DNA of 64,000 nucleotides. It comes from Parietichytrium sp. I65-24A. Its lineage: Eukaryota > Sar > Bigyra > Thraustochytrida > Thraustochytriidae. The notes beneath the pieces are model-generated. The model was not told the origin of the DNA. It made no database searches and saw nothing but the letters and a program-made list of their open reading frames with translations. The position numbers and the translations under genes were made by a program. This document shows positions 39,601-51,700 of this stretch, in pieces. The stretch's first letter is position 1, and each line of letters opens with the position of its first letter. The DNA lies in contig BLSF01000033.1 in the NCBI GenBank assembly GCA_012862575.1, forward strand, positions 372,001 through 436,000, given 5' to 3'.

Positions 39601-39930
39601 GTCATCAAACGTTAGTTCGTGGCACGGGCGAGAGTTTAGCTTGACGTGACTATTCAGGTCTGCCAAGCCGCGAAGCAGCACCTCACTTCTTGATAGTTGA
39701 GAACCTAAATCTGCTTCTTGAAGGAAAAAGTTTGCAGCCAGGTCTTTGACAGCAGGGCGCGAGTCATCAGCGAGAGTGAGAGAATGAACGCCTGCAAGCA
39801 TGAGATTTTTGGCAATTTCAGAACCCAGGCCAGCGAGCTCACCAGTCACCAGCACCTTGCTACGCTGCACCTTCTCCTGCGCCTCCTTGCCCAGCACATA
39901 GAGCTGCCGCGAATAGAGCTGCTCGTCCAT
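36623..39930 (-). CDS. UBA1: Ubiquitin-activating enzyme E1 (UBA1) with one apparent frameshift
   Basis: ATG 39930 (MDEQLYSRQLYVLG) opens the inactive adenylation half. The first frame runs to AAQEVLKAIP, and the second continues with GKFTPIHQWLHF, which matches the human GKFMPIMQWLYF. The switch lies at about 38763-38766 and looks like one missing base in a CCGG context, with no intron signal. The rest is complete: the active adenylation domain (LVGAGALGCEELKN, DMDGIEVSNLNRQF), catalytic Cys in IPACTLHAYPNLIEH (about residue 618), and a C-terminal ubiquitin-fold domain. Total about 1,106 residues. E1 activates ubiquitin with ATP and passes it to E2 enzymes. A lone break in an otherwise perfect essential gene suggests a sequence error more than a dead gene. 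The ubiquitin-fold domain carries an expanded Asp run before LPIPPCRL. Confidence 0.93.
36677..36742 (-). repeat. GAT/GAC triplet repeat coding an Asp/Glu run in UBA1
   Basis: About 22 codons, nearly all GAT or GAC with a few GAA/GAG, encode an acidic run in the ubiquitin-fold domain just before LPIPPCRL. Other E1 proteins have a much shorter acidic loop at this place. Confidence 0.88.
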
Positions 39931-41413
39931 ATTCCTCGCTCGCACTCTACTTTCCCGCCAACACACAGCTGCGCAAGGTCTCGAACGTCCAGTTGAGGTT
40001 CCGCTCACTCCGAGGCCTCACTCTGCACTGCGCCCACTTGGCTCTGCCTGTGTCTGAGTCTGTGTCTGCGCTTTTGTCTATGTCTACGTCTACGTCTACG
40101 TCTTCAGCTCGGCTTTGTCCTTGTCAGTCGCGAGGTACGCCAGGTGTGCGCGTCGCGTCGGTTGTGTCGGTGGACACAGTGGACACCAACAAAAAGACAA
40201 ATGGAGAAAGCAAAAGTATCTTGTCGATGGGTGTTCTTTTGTGTTCTTCCGACTCGAACTCGTAGTCCTCCGTACGCTTAAGCACTCGCTACCCTCGACG
40301 AGACGCTCGCTGTCCATCTGGTGTCCATGATGAACATGACGGCCATGACGGCCATGATGCTCACGTGCCTGATCCTGCGAAACTTTGACAGAGCATTTGT
40401 TCTGATCTGGCAACTTTATTCGCCGTCAGTCAATATTGAAAGGTTTCGCGAGTAATCTTGATCGAAATCACTACTAATCATACAAAAATCGAGAAGAATT
40501 CCGAATCGCCTCTCAAAAAATGCACAACGGAAAAAGAAGAAGGGAGAGCCGTGTGGTGGGGTTATGTGGGTCATATGACCCGAGAATACCCGAGACCCAC
40601 CCACGTGGACCCACCTTCAAAATTTTCATTCTTTCCTGTTCACTCAGCTAACTGTGAGACCCCTGAGTGTGAGTGTTGTGAGTGACGAGTCCATCCAAGT
40701 TATGTGAATGAAGAGAGAGAGAAAAGAGAGACAAAGAGCGCTAACTTTAGGTCAGGCAATTATCGCAAGCCCATCTACCTGCCCGGGTAGCGCAAAGGCA
40801 AATCTGATTTCTGAATTCTGAATTCTGAAGATTTTTTGACAGTGAATCCTGAGCACAGTCTCAGTGTGTTTACCTATTGGATACAATAGGGTGCCAGGAG
40901 AAGATGTCTCGAGAAAAGTGTTGCAACCTTCAGAATCAGACTTGCCAATGAGAGAAGGAAAAGACACTTTTCAGAATGGCTGTGAGGCGGAATGAGACAC
41001 AGTACTGTCACGGTGTACATCACAGTACCGGTACCGATACTCTCAGTATCTCTCAGTGTCGAGTGAGTGAGTGAGTATCTTTGGCTTCCGCAGAGTTGCC
41101 AAGGCTCTGCATTCTGAAGAGCACTGAAAAGCGCTGAAGAGCACGGGTCAAGCTGGTCAAGCCCACCCCTCTGGAAACGCTGCAGAAGCCACCGATTCGG
41201 AGCTGAGAAGCGAAGGGGCGAGAGCGTTACTCGAAAGCTGCCAGTCCCGCAACTTCAGAGCGACTCTGTCAAGCTGAGAGCAGCACTGCTGAAAACGGAG
41301 GGAGCGTTTGGAGGACAGAAGAGCCCTGCGGTACGACAAAACCAAGGCCAAGACCAAGACCGGGCTCGGAAGTGAGGCGAGCATTCGCAGGCGACTCGTG
41401 AAGGGAAACAAGG
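39931..41413. other. Intergenic region, no supported gene
   Basis: Holds CTGAATTC tandem repeats (40809-40830), a GGTACCGGTACC-like palindrome (41026-41040), a GTGAGTGAGTGAGT run (41061-41076), a TGTCTACGTCTACG repeat (40076-40103) and a duplicated GACGGCCATGAC block (40339-40360). No coding frame is supported. Confidence 0.5.
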
Positions 41414-43221
41414 ATGAAGTTCGGGAAAGTGATCCGATTGGAGACGAATTTGGCGTGGAATGAAAAATGGCTCGATTACTACATCGATTATAAAGGCCTC
41501 AAGCAAATGCTGAAGGAGGCTCTTGACGGGGAAGGCAAGCTCAAAGACCAGGGCGCATTTCTGACCGAGTTTAAAGCTCGTTGGAAGCGCGAGGTCCAAA
41601 AGGTTGACTCGTTCTTGAAACGAGAAATCGAACGGCTCGAGAATCGGGTGTCCACGACACCTAAATCCGGAGAAGGCGAACCAACGCACGAATGGATGAT
41701 GCAAAGGTCTCTTGCTTTGAAGCGTCTTGCCAAATTCTCCGACATCAATCATGAGGGGCTCTTAAAGTTTTTGAAGAAGGTGCAAAAGCACCTCGAGGCT
41801 GCCTCAGAGGAAGAGCAAACCAAGCTCTACAACATGTCAGATAAGGTTCAGTCCATGAAAAACCGACACGCTGAAGGACTTACAGCAATTCGCGACAAGA
41901 TCGAAGAAATCGCAGGTGAGCCTGTTCCGCACGACTTTGATCCAGCGAGTGCGGAGAAAGGCCTCGATAAAGTCGAGGTCGAGGAAGATGTCCCGCTCTT
42001 CAAAGAGTTGGCTTTGGAAAGCCTCCCTCCAGGGAAAATCACCAAATTTAGACTTGCGCTGCAGCAGGATGAGACCTGCGAGTGGATTGCAGTGCCTGTT
42101 TTGGTCGCGAAGGGCAAATTTAATGGTCCAGTCTTGGGTCTGACATCGGCCTTGCACGGAAACGAATTGAACGGTATTCCTCTGATATTCCGCCTTTTCA
42201 GGGAAATTGATGTGGATACAATGGCAGGCACTCTCGTTGCAATCCCTGTGATGAACCCTCCTGGCTACCGCCGCCGCCAGAGAACTTTTCATGACGGCCA
42301 GGACCTCAACCGGCTATTTCCCGGCAAACTCGGCGGTAATTGCGGACAGGTATTTGCATACAACATCGTGGACAAGATTTTGAAGAAATTTGACTACCAC
42401 ATTGATTTGCACACAGCAAGCTTTGGAAGGGTGAACAGCCTTTACGTTCGAGCAAATATGCTAAACCCGGTAAGTTGTTCTTGATGAACCGCGCCTGAAG
42501 GTTGCCCAAAACTAAGCAAACTGACGAAACCCCACTTCTTGCGAAATAAACTTTTTCCATCACGCAGCTCACGCACACAATGGCAATGCTACAGCATCCT
42601 CAGATTGTTGTGCACAACACCGCGCCAGATGGATCGCTTCGCTCGGCTGCAATGGCGCTCAACATTCCATCTATCACAGTCGAAATTGGTGGTAAGTTTG
42701 TACACTAAACTTTATCGCTCCACTGCACGCAATTCTTTGCTGACAAACAGAATCCAGATCCGCTCCAATTTCACAATGCCTTCGTGGTAAGAACACTTTC
42801 TGGAGTGGAGAACGTGCTCAAGTGGCTCAACATGCAGGTCTTCGAGGAGGAGGATAACCCTGACCCTGAAAGACCGCTGAGTCCTCGGAAGAGCTTCAAC
42901 AGCGGTCTTACCCGCCGCGATAGTCTTGTCACCCCACCAGATGACAAGACGACAGTGTGTACAAGATCGTCCTGGATCTATTCCCGACATGGCGGTATTT
43001 TGCGCGTGAAGCCAGCGGTGAATACCTGGGTCGAGAAAGATCAGGTCATTGCCATCGTACAAGACCTCTTCGGCTCCATCGTGCACACGTACAGAGCTCC
43101 GGCTGACGGAATTGTGGTTGGTAAATCCTCCAATCCAATTTGCTCCACGGGAGATCGAATCATTCACATTGGATATGTTGAGACCTTCTTTCCAGAGCAT
43201 GTCGATGATGGGCATACTTGA
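41414..43221 (+). CDS. SPX domain fused to AstE/aspartoacylase-type zinc hydrolase
   Basis: Exons 41414-42469, 42568-42691 and 42758-43221 join in frame (donors GTAAGTTG and GTAAGTTT; acceptors CACGCAG and AATCCAG) to give 547 residues. Residues 1-160 are an SPX domain: MKFGKVI start, YIDYKGLKQMLK (23-34) and INHEGLLKFLKKVQKHLE (111-128), with the lysines that in other SPX domains bind inositol pyrophosphates. Residues about 205-547 match the succinylglutamate desuccinylase/aspartoacylase branch of the M14 zinc hydrolases: HGNE (His248, Glu251), DLNRLFPG, and DLHT (His333), with a biotinyl-like C-terminal beta region (HGGILRVKPAVNTWV). The substrate is unknown, perhaps an N-acyl amino acid. 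The layout suggests hydrolysis controlled by phosphate status (inference). Confidence 0.85.
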
Positions 43222-44586
43222 TTCCGAATTTCGTCCACAAGAAAACTTGAAACCACCAAGTAGTTTCAGCACTTTCTCATTTGCGCTTCTAAAAATAAAA
43301 GCTATTTCTCTTCGACTCTGCCGGCTTCAGCGCGCACTCGAGTCGAGAACTCATTCTCTTGCATATGGCAGCGAAGAACATTTTTCTTGGGGGGAGAGCA
43401 GAACGCGGTTCCCATTTCATTTCATTCGTATCTTGTGCTTCATTCACTTGTTCACTTGAGAACAAAAATTGCGAATTTCGACATCGTCCTACTCGCGAAT
43501 CTACTGTCTTCACTGCGGACTGACAGACCATTACAGTTTACGTAAGCACTCACCACGACAAGTGATGTGACAAGGTCGCAGAAATCTGAACCCGCTGAAC
43601 CTGTGGGAGTTTTCCCTTACTGTTCGCCCGGGTCCCGGTTCTTCGCGCCAGTCTGCGAGCATTCAGCCGAGAATTAGCGACGGCCACTGATTTACTTTTA
43701 ATTATTGCTGAATTCTGAATTCTGAAGACTGAACAAGAAGAAGAAGAAGCCAAGCGCACGGACTGTGAGAGATCAGCGACCATCGTGATCATCATGATGA
43801 ACATTTAGGCTAGTGGCTCTCCATCGTTGTTTCTGTTGTTTCCGAGAGGACTTGCTCTCCTCACCCTTAACCCAGATGCTCTGAATGATTAATGCAGGCT
43901 TTACGTTGGCTTTAAAGAGACCTTTTGTACCCACCCAACAACTTCGCGACGCAACGCGTTGCAACTCCGAATCCTGAATTCTTTGCTACTGAGTTAGCAT
44001 GGGTACACCTCAGGCCCTACTAAATTTATCGCACTTTGTTCCTCGTAAACTTGGGGAAAAACGAGGCCCAAGTAGGACATGGTACCAACGCTAGAGAGAG
44101 CTAGTCAACCAGCGAAGATCCGAGTCTGGCGGTTGGAGCGCCACTTTCGCACCGGACTCGGCCACATTTATATTTCTCTTAAAGAAATCTTTATGCATTG
44201 TGATGTTGTCTGGTAATGTTTTGTCCTTGACCCTGGAGATTATGATCGAGTATTGCTTTCAGAATCTTCGTTCTGACGCGTTCTGACAGTCCTTGCTCTC
44301 TGAGAATTCTCTGAGAGCGTTAGGATGAGAAGGATTGAAGGAAAGGAAGGACGAGAGGATGAGAATTAGAGAAAATAGTTTTCAGTTTACATGAGGAGAG
44401 AATCTTGGGAGGAAGACAGCTGTCAGAAAAGCTCGGATTTGGAATTTGTTAGTCTGTGCTCAATCCAATTACAGTCAGTTGGTCTTTGGCGGCCGCGATT
44501 TGGACCCAGTCGCTCCAGTCGCTTGTCATGTGGGCGGGCAGTCTTTTGACTCATTTCCTCGTGAGCCACCTCCGAATCAGCCTTGT
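43222..44586. other. Intergenic region, no supported gene
   Basis: Contains CTGAATTCTGAATTCTGAAG (43708-43727) and a related piece near 43967, and an AAGAAGAAGAAG run (43737-43750). No frame looks like a gene. Confidence 0.5.
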
Positions 44587-46020
44587 AGAAAATCATATTC
44601 ATGATCATACAATTCCATGAACATATGTCATGATTGTCATGATGGAGAAAAGGATCAACTTGAATCAGCCTGGGTCAACCGCCTGCCTACATAGTGCTGG
44701 CTTAGTACTCGGGTACCTCTGTCGGCGAATGTCAGCTAGCGCTGCAAAAGCACAAGAAGGAAGGAAATGCAAGGAATCGCCGAATGTCAACGACGAAAGA
44801 AGTGACAGTGAAGATGCATATCTGAGTTCTGAATTCCGAGTTTCTAAATTTTGAATTACGAATTTACGAATTCTGGAGTGCGCTGAGTGCGCGTGAAAAC
44901 GTCAAGTAACTCGGAGGTGTTTCGACCAACAGGGAGGAATGGCGCGGCGCAAGATCCGCTCCTCCGTCTTGATTAGGTTCCTGATCTCGTTCTTTTGTCC
45001 TGTTTCATGCTCTGACTGTGAGGAAGGTGAGGAAGTTGTGAGGAAAAAAGTTCGCTTTTCTGAACTTGGCCTCGCACTCCTATCTGCTAGATAGAGCGAT
45101 CCCACTACTCAACTGCTTCGTCTGCACCGTTGGCGGCAACCTAGAGTTGGTGCTAGCGCCGCCGGCGGTTCTGCAAAACTGACTGTGAGTGAAGAACAGA
45201 AACTAGTGATTATTTTAGATCGATTTGGAAAGTTACTGAGTGTGAGTACTGAGTACCGGCAATGACATTGCGAGACAGTGTCAGATCAGCAACTCGAGGA
45301 NAGAAAATCATATTCATGATCATACAATTCCATGAACATATGTCATGATTGTCATGATGGAGAAAAGGATCAACTTGAATCAGCCTGGGTCAACCGCCTG
45401 CCTACATAGTGCTGGCTTAGTACTCGGGTACCTCTGTCGGCGAATGTCAGCTAGCGCTGGAACAGCATAAGAAGGAAGGAAATGCAAGGAATCGCCGAAT
45501 GCCAACGACGAAAGAAGTGACAGTGAAGATGCATATCTGAGTCCTGAATTCTGAGTTTCTAAATTTTGAATTACGAATTTACGAATTCTGGAGTGCGCTG
45601 AGTGCGCGTGAAAACGTCAAGTAACTCGGAGGTGTTTCGACCAACAGGGAGGAATGGCGCGGCGCAAGATCCGCTCCTCCGTCTTGGTTAGGTTCCTGAT
45701 CTCGTTCTGTTGTCCTGTTTCATGCTCTGACTGTGAGGAAGGTGAGGAAGGTGAGGAAGGTGTGAGGAAAGAATTTCGCTTTTCTGAACTTGGCCTCGCA
45801 CTCCTATCTGCTAGATAGAGCAATCCCACTACTCCACTGCTTCGTCTGCACCGTTGGCGGCAACTTAGAGTTGGTGCTAGCGCCTCCGCCGGTTCTGCAA
45901 AACTGACTGTGAGTGAAGAACAGAAACTAGTGAAAATAGATTATTTTAGATCGATCGATTTGGAAAGTTACTGAGTGTGGCAATGACATTGCGAGTCAGT
46001 GTCAGATCAGCAACTCGAGG
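44587..46020. repeat. Near-identical 0.7 kb direct repeat around a single N (45301)
   Basis: 44587-45300 and 45302-46020 are the same sequence with a few substitutions and small indels (for instance a GAGGAAGGT unit difference near 45030/45740). The N separates the end of one copy from the start of the other. This pattern fits two overlapping contig ends that were joined without merging, perhaps two alleles, better than a true duplication. No gene is seen within it. Confidence 0.85.
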
Positions 46021-46643
46021 ACCAAAGCACCAGAAGTGAGTGCACCAGAGGAGCACCAGAGGAGCTCCAGAGGCGGTCGCGACTTGGAGCGTCTGTCTGT
46101 GCCTGTCTTGGTCGAAAGCGCCAGGGGAGAAGAGCCGGAGTCGGAAAAGGAAACAGGTGAAACAGAGGAAAATGGCCGCGAAGAAGGTCAAGATAGGCAA
46201 GGTGTGGAGCACCATGCCCGGGGAGTGGGAGCAGGACCACCACTACTATCCCCGAGCGCTGAACGCGCAGTTGCATCCGCTTGTGGTCTCATTCATGGGC
46301 CTTGATAATTTGAGGATTGNCAGTGTCAGATCAGCAACTCGAGGACCAAAGCACCAGAAGTGAGTGCACCAGAGGAGCACCAGAGGAGCTTCAGAGGCGG
46401 TCGCGACTTGGAGCGTCTGTCTGTACCTGTCTCGGTCGAAAGCGCCAGGGGAGAAGAGCCGGAGTCGGGAAAGGAAACAGGTGAAACAGAGGAAAATGGC
46501 CGCGAAGAAGGTCAAGATAGGCAAGGTGTGGAGCACCATGCCCGGGGAGTGGGAGCAGGACCACCACTACTATCCCCGAGCGCTGAACGCGCAGTTGCAT
46601 CCGCTTGTGGTCTCATTCATGGGCCTTGATAATTTGAGGATTG
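45997..46643 (+). repeat. Second overlap repeat around a single N (46320), with truncated gene start
   Basis: 45997-46319 and 46321-46643 are nearly identical (few substitutions). The first copy contains the start of the ATP-grasp-like gene (ATG at 46172) but stops at the N; the second copy (ATG at 46496) continues into the whole gene. I read the first copy as the redundant end of a contig, not as a separate gene. Confidence 0.85.
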
Positions 46644-48381
46644 CGACGCGGTACTGCCATCTCCATCCCGAGGCAGATAAGGAAAAGCTCCTTCAGGTAC
46701 TGAGTTATGTACCGCGCGACTTCAGGTGGGCTGGCGCTGATTTGTTCTGTGTCACTAACGAAATGGCTCAGAGGCAGATGATCGTTATCGAGACAAACTC
46801 CTGCCCATCGGGACAAAAGAGCATGCCTGCACAGTCGAATGAAAATGACACAAGCAAAGGAACAAACTACTACACCATGGTCCAGCAGACCTTTGGCACC
46901 TTGCTCAAGGAAATGGACACAGACCTGCCCGACGGTGTATTCGCAACCATCTTTGACAAGAACCCAATGGAGGCCACTGGATATGCTCAGTGTATGTCCG
47001 ACTTTCTCGGCCGCAAGGTGTTCTTGGTCGAGTTTTTTCGGACGGATCCGGACCCTCCTGCAAGATGGACGAGCGATGGCATTCTCGAAATTAGGGTGAA
47101 AAAAGAGGAAGCAGAAGCTGTGGACTACCTTGACCAAAAGCTTATCAAGCCATGTGAACGGGAAGGTCACGTTTGGATCCCAGTCAAGGCTGCATTTCGA
47201 TACGTTACCATCGCGCCATGGACTCGTATTCCCGTCGTAAGTTTTTGTTTTTGAAATGTTCGTTGGTTGAGACAACTTCTAACTCGTTGCGCGCAAATCC
47301 CCTAGGTTACCAAAACTTTGATTCTGAATCCAATCATCTCTTGCCTTTCTGGTGGACGCAACAAGCTCGTTGCATCGAAGGCGTATGACTTCAAAAACGC
47401 CGAGCTGTCCGGAACTGGACTTCGTATTCGCACACCAGAAACCATCACTGACGTTTCCTTGACGGAGATTCCTCTCTACATGAAGTCTATGAATTACATC
47501 GGGGTCATCAAAGTTCCGTACAGTAACGCTGGCCAAGGTGTTTTCACTATCACCTCCAAACAGGAGCTCGACGCGTTCATGGATTGGGCCAAAGACAACC
47601 CGTATGACCAGTTCATTGTCCAAGCCTTGGTTGGCAACTCCACATGGAGCAGTGCTTCCAAAGACGGGACGTTTTATCACGTTGGAACGGTTCCAAACGT
47701 GAAAAATAAGACGTATGTGGCGGATTTGAGGATGATGATTTGCGCTACACAAGATGGCTATCGTCCACTTGCCATCTATGCCCGAAGAGCCAAATCCCCT
47801 CTCACCGAAAAACTGCTGAACGTGGAGGATTCATGGGACATGCTTGGTACCAATCTATCCGTTCTCAATCCGGACGGAAGCTGGGACAGTGACACGAACC
47901 GCCTCATTCTTATGGACCGCAAGGATTTCAACCGACTTGGAATCTCTCTGGATGGTAAGTTCAACGGCCTCTTTGTCCAGGTGTTCTGAAGCCTTTGTCT
48001 ATCTAACGTGCGTGTTTTCGCGGCCGAATGCCCATTCTCTCCTCCCTATACGTGTGGTTTCTTTCGTACTGTTCTTGCTGTTGTAGATGTAAGTTGGTTT
48101 CGAATCTCTGCTGTAAATTTGCCAAACGCTTTCGTATCAACTGACAGCAACCTATATCGTCATGTGATGAAATCAAAAAACAGCTCATTGATGCTTTCAT
48201 TCAGACCGTATTGTCAAGTACTGCTATTGACCAAATGTGCAAGCGTTTGCTTCACAACGGGAAGTTCGAGGCTGAGCTCTTTGCCTCGCTCAATAAGGAC
48301 CCTAGTTTTATCAACGAGGTACTCATTCTTGGCAAGGAGACCGAAAAGAAAGAAGACGACACAAACAAAATTGCAATGTAG
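46496..48381 (+). CDS. ATP-grasp-like protein of unknown substrate (three or four exons)
   Basis: Start ATG 46496 ([12 protein letters not shown]). Exon 1 ends at 47236 (GTAAGTTT), exon 2 is 47306-47954 and the last exon is 48148-48381, ending NKIAM. To keep frame between the last two, either a 2-nt microexon (48087-48088, flanked by TTGTAG and GTAAGTTGG) is used, giving 541 residues, or exon 2 runs on to 47980 with a weak GTGTTC donor. The sequence has [14 protein letters not shown] (about residue 101), then [12 protein letters not shown], an [12 protein letters not shown] segment and YVADLRMMI, in the order expected of an ATP-grasp fold (lysine-bearing strand, then Asp/Arg strand). It may ligate a carboxylate to an amine; I do not recognise the family. 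The leader is purine-rich. Confidence 0.62.
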
Positions 48382-48735
48382 TGCCCGCAGAGCCTGGTCC
48401 TCTCTTCTTTTTCTAACACCTCGATTTTCCAAGCTCTCGGGAAAAGAAAATTTACATTCACTAAAATTTCTCACAGTCAATTTTAAGTTTTACACGCTAT
48501 CGTTACATGGAAGTTCGCGGGTTAGATCGTTCAATGCAGCTGAACACATCATCTGCCAATAGCCGCGATAGACTGTTTTTTTATCAAAGATAAAGTGGTC
48601 GATTTGAATCTTTATAGTGTAGAAAAGCACCTTCTGGCGCTGGCACAAAATGTTCTGCACAAGGCGGACCGCACGAATGGTAGAATCCTTTACTGCTTCC
48701 GAAAAAAATTCACAGTGAACTCGCCTTGACTACTT
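48382..48735. other. Convergent intergenic gap
   Basis: A 354-base gap between two convergent genes that should hold both 3' UTRs. Nothing else is seen. Confidence 0.5.
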
Positions 48736-51700
48736 TTACTTGCCCGCAACTTGAACTTTGATGTAGTGCGTCCACGGCGGGAGGTCTTGCATTCCAACGC
48801 AAGAAACGAGCAGCTTGCACGTACCTGAGGTTCCTGAGGATTTGACAGTCACCATGGCACTTTTTCCACCATCGATTTTCATCGTCTGAGACCGGGCGCC
48901 ATTCACAGTGAAATCAGCGGAATCAACAATGAATTTGAATTCTTTTGGCTGACCAAACACATTGGTGAACGGTATCTGAACACCTTTGCTAACATCTGAA
49001 ATTTCGAATGGCCCCAAAGGTCTTGGCGGGTCGCATTTCCCGTACAAGGTGCACGCATACACGCCACCGTCGGGAGAACTCACTGTCAAAATATCCCGGA
49101 CCTCTCCCAGTGCCTGTGGCTCGAACACGATACTAACTCCAGCTTCAACGCCATCCCAAGAAGGGCTTGCCGGTACCTTGACACTTGGAGTAATGACTCT
49201 AAAGAACAACGGCTGGCTAACTTTACACGTGTACTCCACCGGTTTGGTAGCAAAGCTCGTAAACCGGAATACCTGCTCGTGTTTAGCACCAAGGGTGGTG
49301 GAGTACTGGAGTGAGCGTTCTTGCTGCGCCGCGGTTGCCTTCAAATCCAACGTGTACGTGTACGATCCCAGCTCTGCGCTTTTGAGAGTTAACTTTGCTT
49401 CTGCCTTCTCGACTTCCAGCAGCGGCCGGTACTCAACTTCAAAAGACCCTTCTTGGCTGTTTTTGATACTATTCAATGGCCGAACGCGAACATTTGGATT
49501 TGTGCATGTCCACCACTCTTTCACGTTTGGAGCATCAAAGAAAACCTCCTTCGCTGTCCCATAAAATGGGTTGGCAATCTGAATCACGTGGCAGATTGCT
49601 TGTCGAACTGGAGTTTCAAGACTAATTTTGCCTTGCTCTTCTGGAGCCGACACTGACATTTGCACAAGGTAAAATGCGTACTCCCCTGTGGATTCGTTGG
49701 TAAAGGTTATTTTTGCTTTCGAAGAGCCCTCCACGTACCCAGTGAAAGAAAGCTTATAAGCTCGCTCGTGGCCTTTCGGCAAGTCGAGGAATTGCGGCCC
49801 GCTATAAAAGTGAGAATCGGAACCTTCTAGCCTTTCGATTTTCACGGTCAGTCGTTGAGACGTTTTTGCCCAATTTTTCAGCTGCAGCGGGACAACTTTA
49901 GTTTTCTTAGCTGGGCACGTGTCTTGCACAGTTCCTTCCGAGTCTGGAGCGGTAGCCTTGCCGTGCAACTTGAAAAGAAGAGCATTCCCATCTGGAAGAG
50001 GAAAGAAGATTGACCCGCTGTGCGCCTGCCCCTCGCCAGTCATGCTTGTTGGGTTGTAAGTGATGCTGTATTTTGCTTTCGCTCCGCCAGGAACTTCGAT
50101 TTTCTCCGCTCCGGAGTAGGCTGACCCAACAAAAGTTGGACGCAAGATCCATGACACTTTGGAAGGATTGGAAAGCTCTATTTCCTTAGTAGTCTCGCAT
50201 CGAACCTTGCTTTCAAAGTTGAGCTCTTGCACACCTTCTTCAGGTTGAGAAATACTCGATCCGACCAGAGTCAAAGAGCTCACGGAGCGTTGCGAGCCTT
50301 GAACGGTCAACCTGAATTCTCCACGGACCTCCTCCATAACATCGGCAGGCGAAAAGGTGGCATCTAACATGAGCTGTCCGTGTGGCTGCAGGAGGCCCTC
50401 CGATGGAAAAATGCTGAACGCACTTCCTCGGCTCAACTTCTCAAACTGGAACTGTGCAGAGATATCTCCACAGTTTTCGATTTGCACCTTCTTTGTAAGG
50501 GAGCAGGACTCCACCACAGTGCCGAACGAGATATTGCTGAGGTCTAGCTTGACATCCTCCGCCATACATGAACCAAGCACAGTGACGAGCTTTCTCTCGC
50601 TTCCATTGACCTTGATGAAGATTGGCTCAGAAAATGCCAACAACCTCTTGTCAGGGCTAAACGCGACTGCAATAGAGCAGGTCTCCCTCGGGTTGAGGGA
50701 TAAGCTGGAGCCCAATGGGGGTAGGAAGCTGATGCTGTGGTCTTGAAACCTTCCGCTTTCTTCGCTAAGCGTAAAGGTGGCCGAGCGCTTGGAGCGATTG
50801 GTGATGTTAATTCGCTTCACGACGCGCTGCCCGACTCGAATGGAGCCAAGATTGACCGTGCCTTCTTCTGGATCCTCAAGCTCAACTCTACATGGAATTC
50901 CTTCTCCAGAAAAGTGAACATCGACTCGCGAAAGGCCGTTGAGCTCAAAAGTAACGCAAGCCGCGTATGCCTGCAGATTTCTTGGGGTGAACGTAAAAGG
51001 AACTGCCATAGACTCTCCTGGCTGTAGAATCCTCGCCGCGCAGTCAACCTCCAAGAACGCATTTTTCTCGAACAAACAATCGATGCTAACCGGCGCGTCG
51101 GACTCATTGTTTGAAATGGTCAGATTTTGCTGGAACGTGGCTGGCGGACTTCCTCGCTCGGGAACAAAGCATGGGCCGAGCTCCACTTTCATTGTGCTGA
51201 ACGTGACGCTCGGCCTCACGGCTCGAGCACGCAGGCTCAAATTGTACATCCTTGACCCGGCTACGTGGACCCCAAAGGCAACGTTCTCCAGCCGAAGTTC
51301 CTTTCTTGGGCTGAAAGTGATCGTCAAGGAAACACTCTCTCCGGGAGGAACTGTCCCGCGCATTGCTGAAAAAGAGAGTACCTTCGGGTCAAACTCATCA
51401 GTACGCGGGGGGTTAACGACGAAGTCAAAGTGGAACTTTCCGCCGTTATAGAGCTGCACGGTTCTCTCTACTCGATCATTGACCTGCACGTCACCAAAAG
51501 ATATCTCATTGCTGGTACTTCCTCCACTTGCCAGTTGGACGTCTTTCTGGCCTGTTTCTTCACTGTCCGATACCAGAACTAGACGGTCGTGAATCGCACT
51601 TCCTTCGCCTTTTACATTGAGAAGAAGGCGACTCGGCTTGCGGTTGACTACACAGGCAAGGTTAAAGTTGTAGGACTTTTCGCTCGACGGAGAAAACCTT

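Noticed and set aside
38710-39930. SAE1/UBA2 (SUMO E1) heterodimer genes side by side
   Set aside because: The two halves match the inactive and active parts of UBA1 in order, and the joint matches the UBA1 sequence PIMQWLYF; they are one gene with a frame break.
43222-44586. RNA genes (tRNA, 5S) in the larger gaps
   Set aside because: I looked for B-box-like GTTCGA text with a matching cloverleaf in this and the other gaps and saw none that would fold; a tRNA search would be decisive.
46172-46319. Second, truncated copy of the ATP-grasp-like gene start
   Set aside because: It is the redundant end of a contig overlap that stops at the N at 46320; the whole gene starts at 46496.
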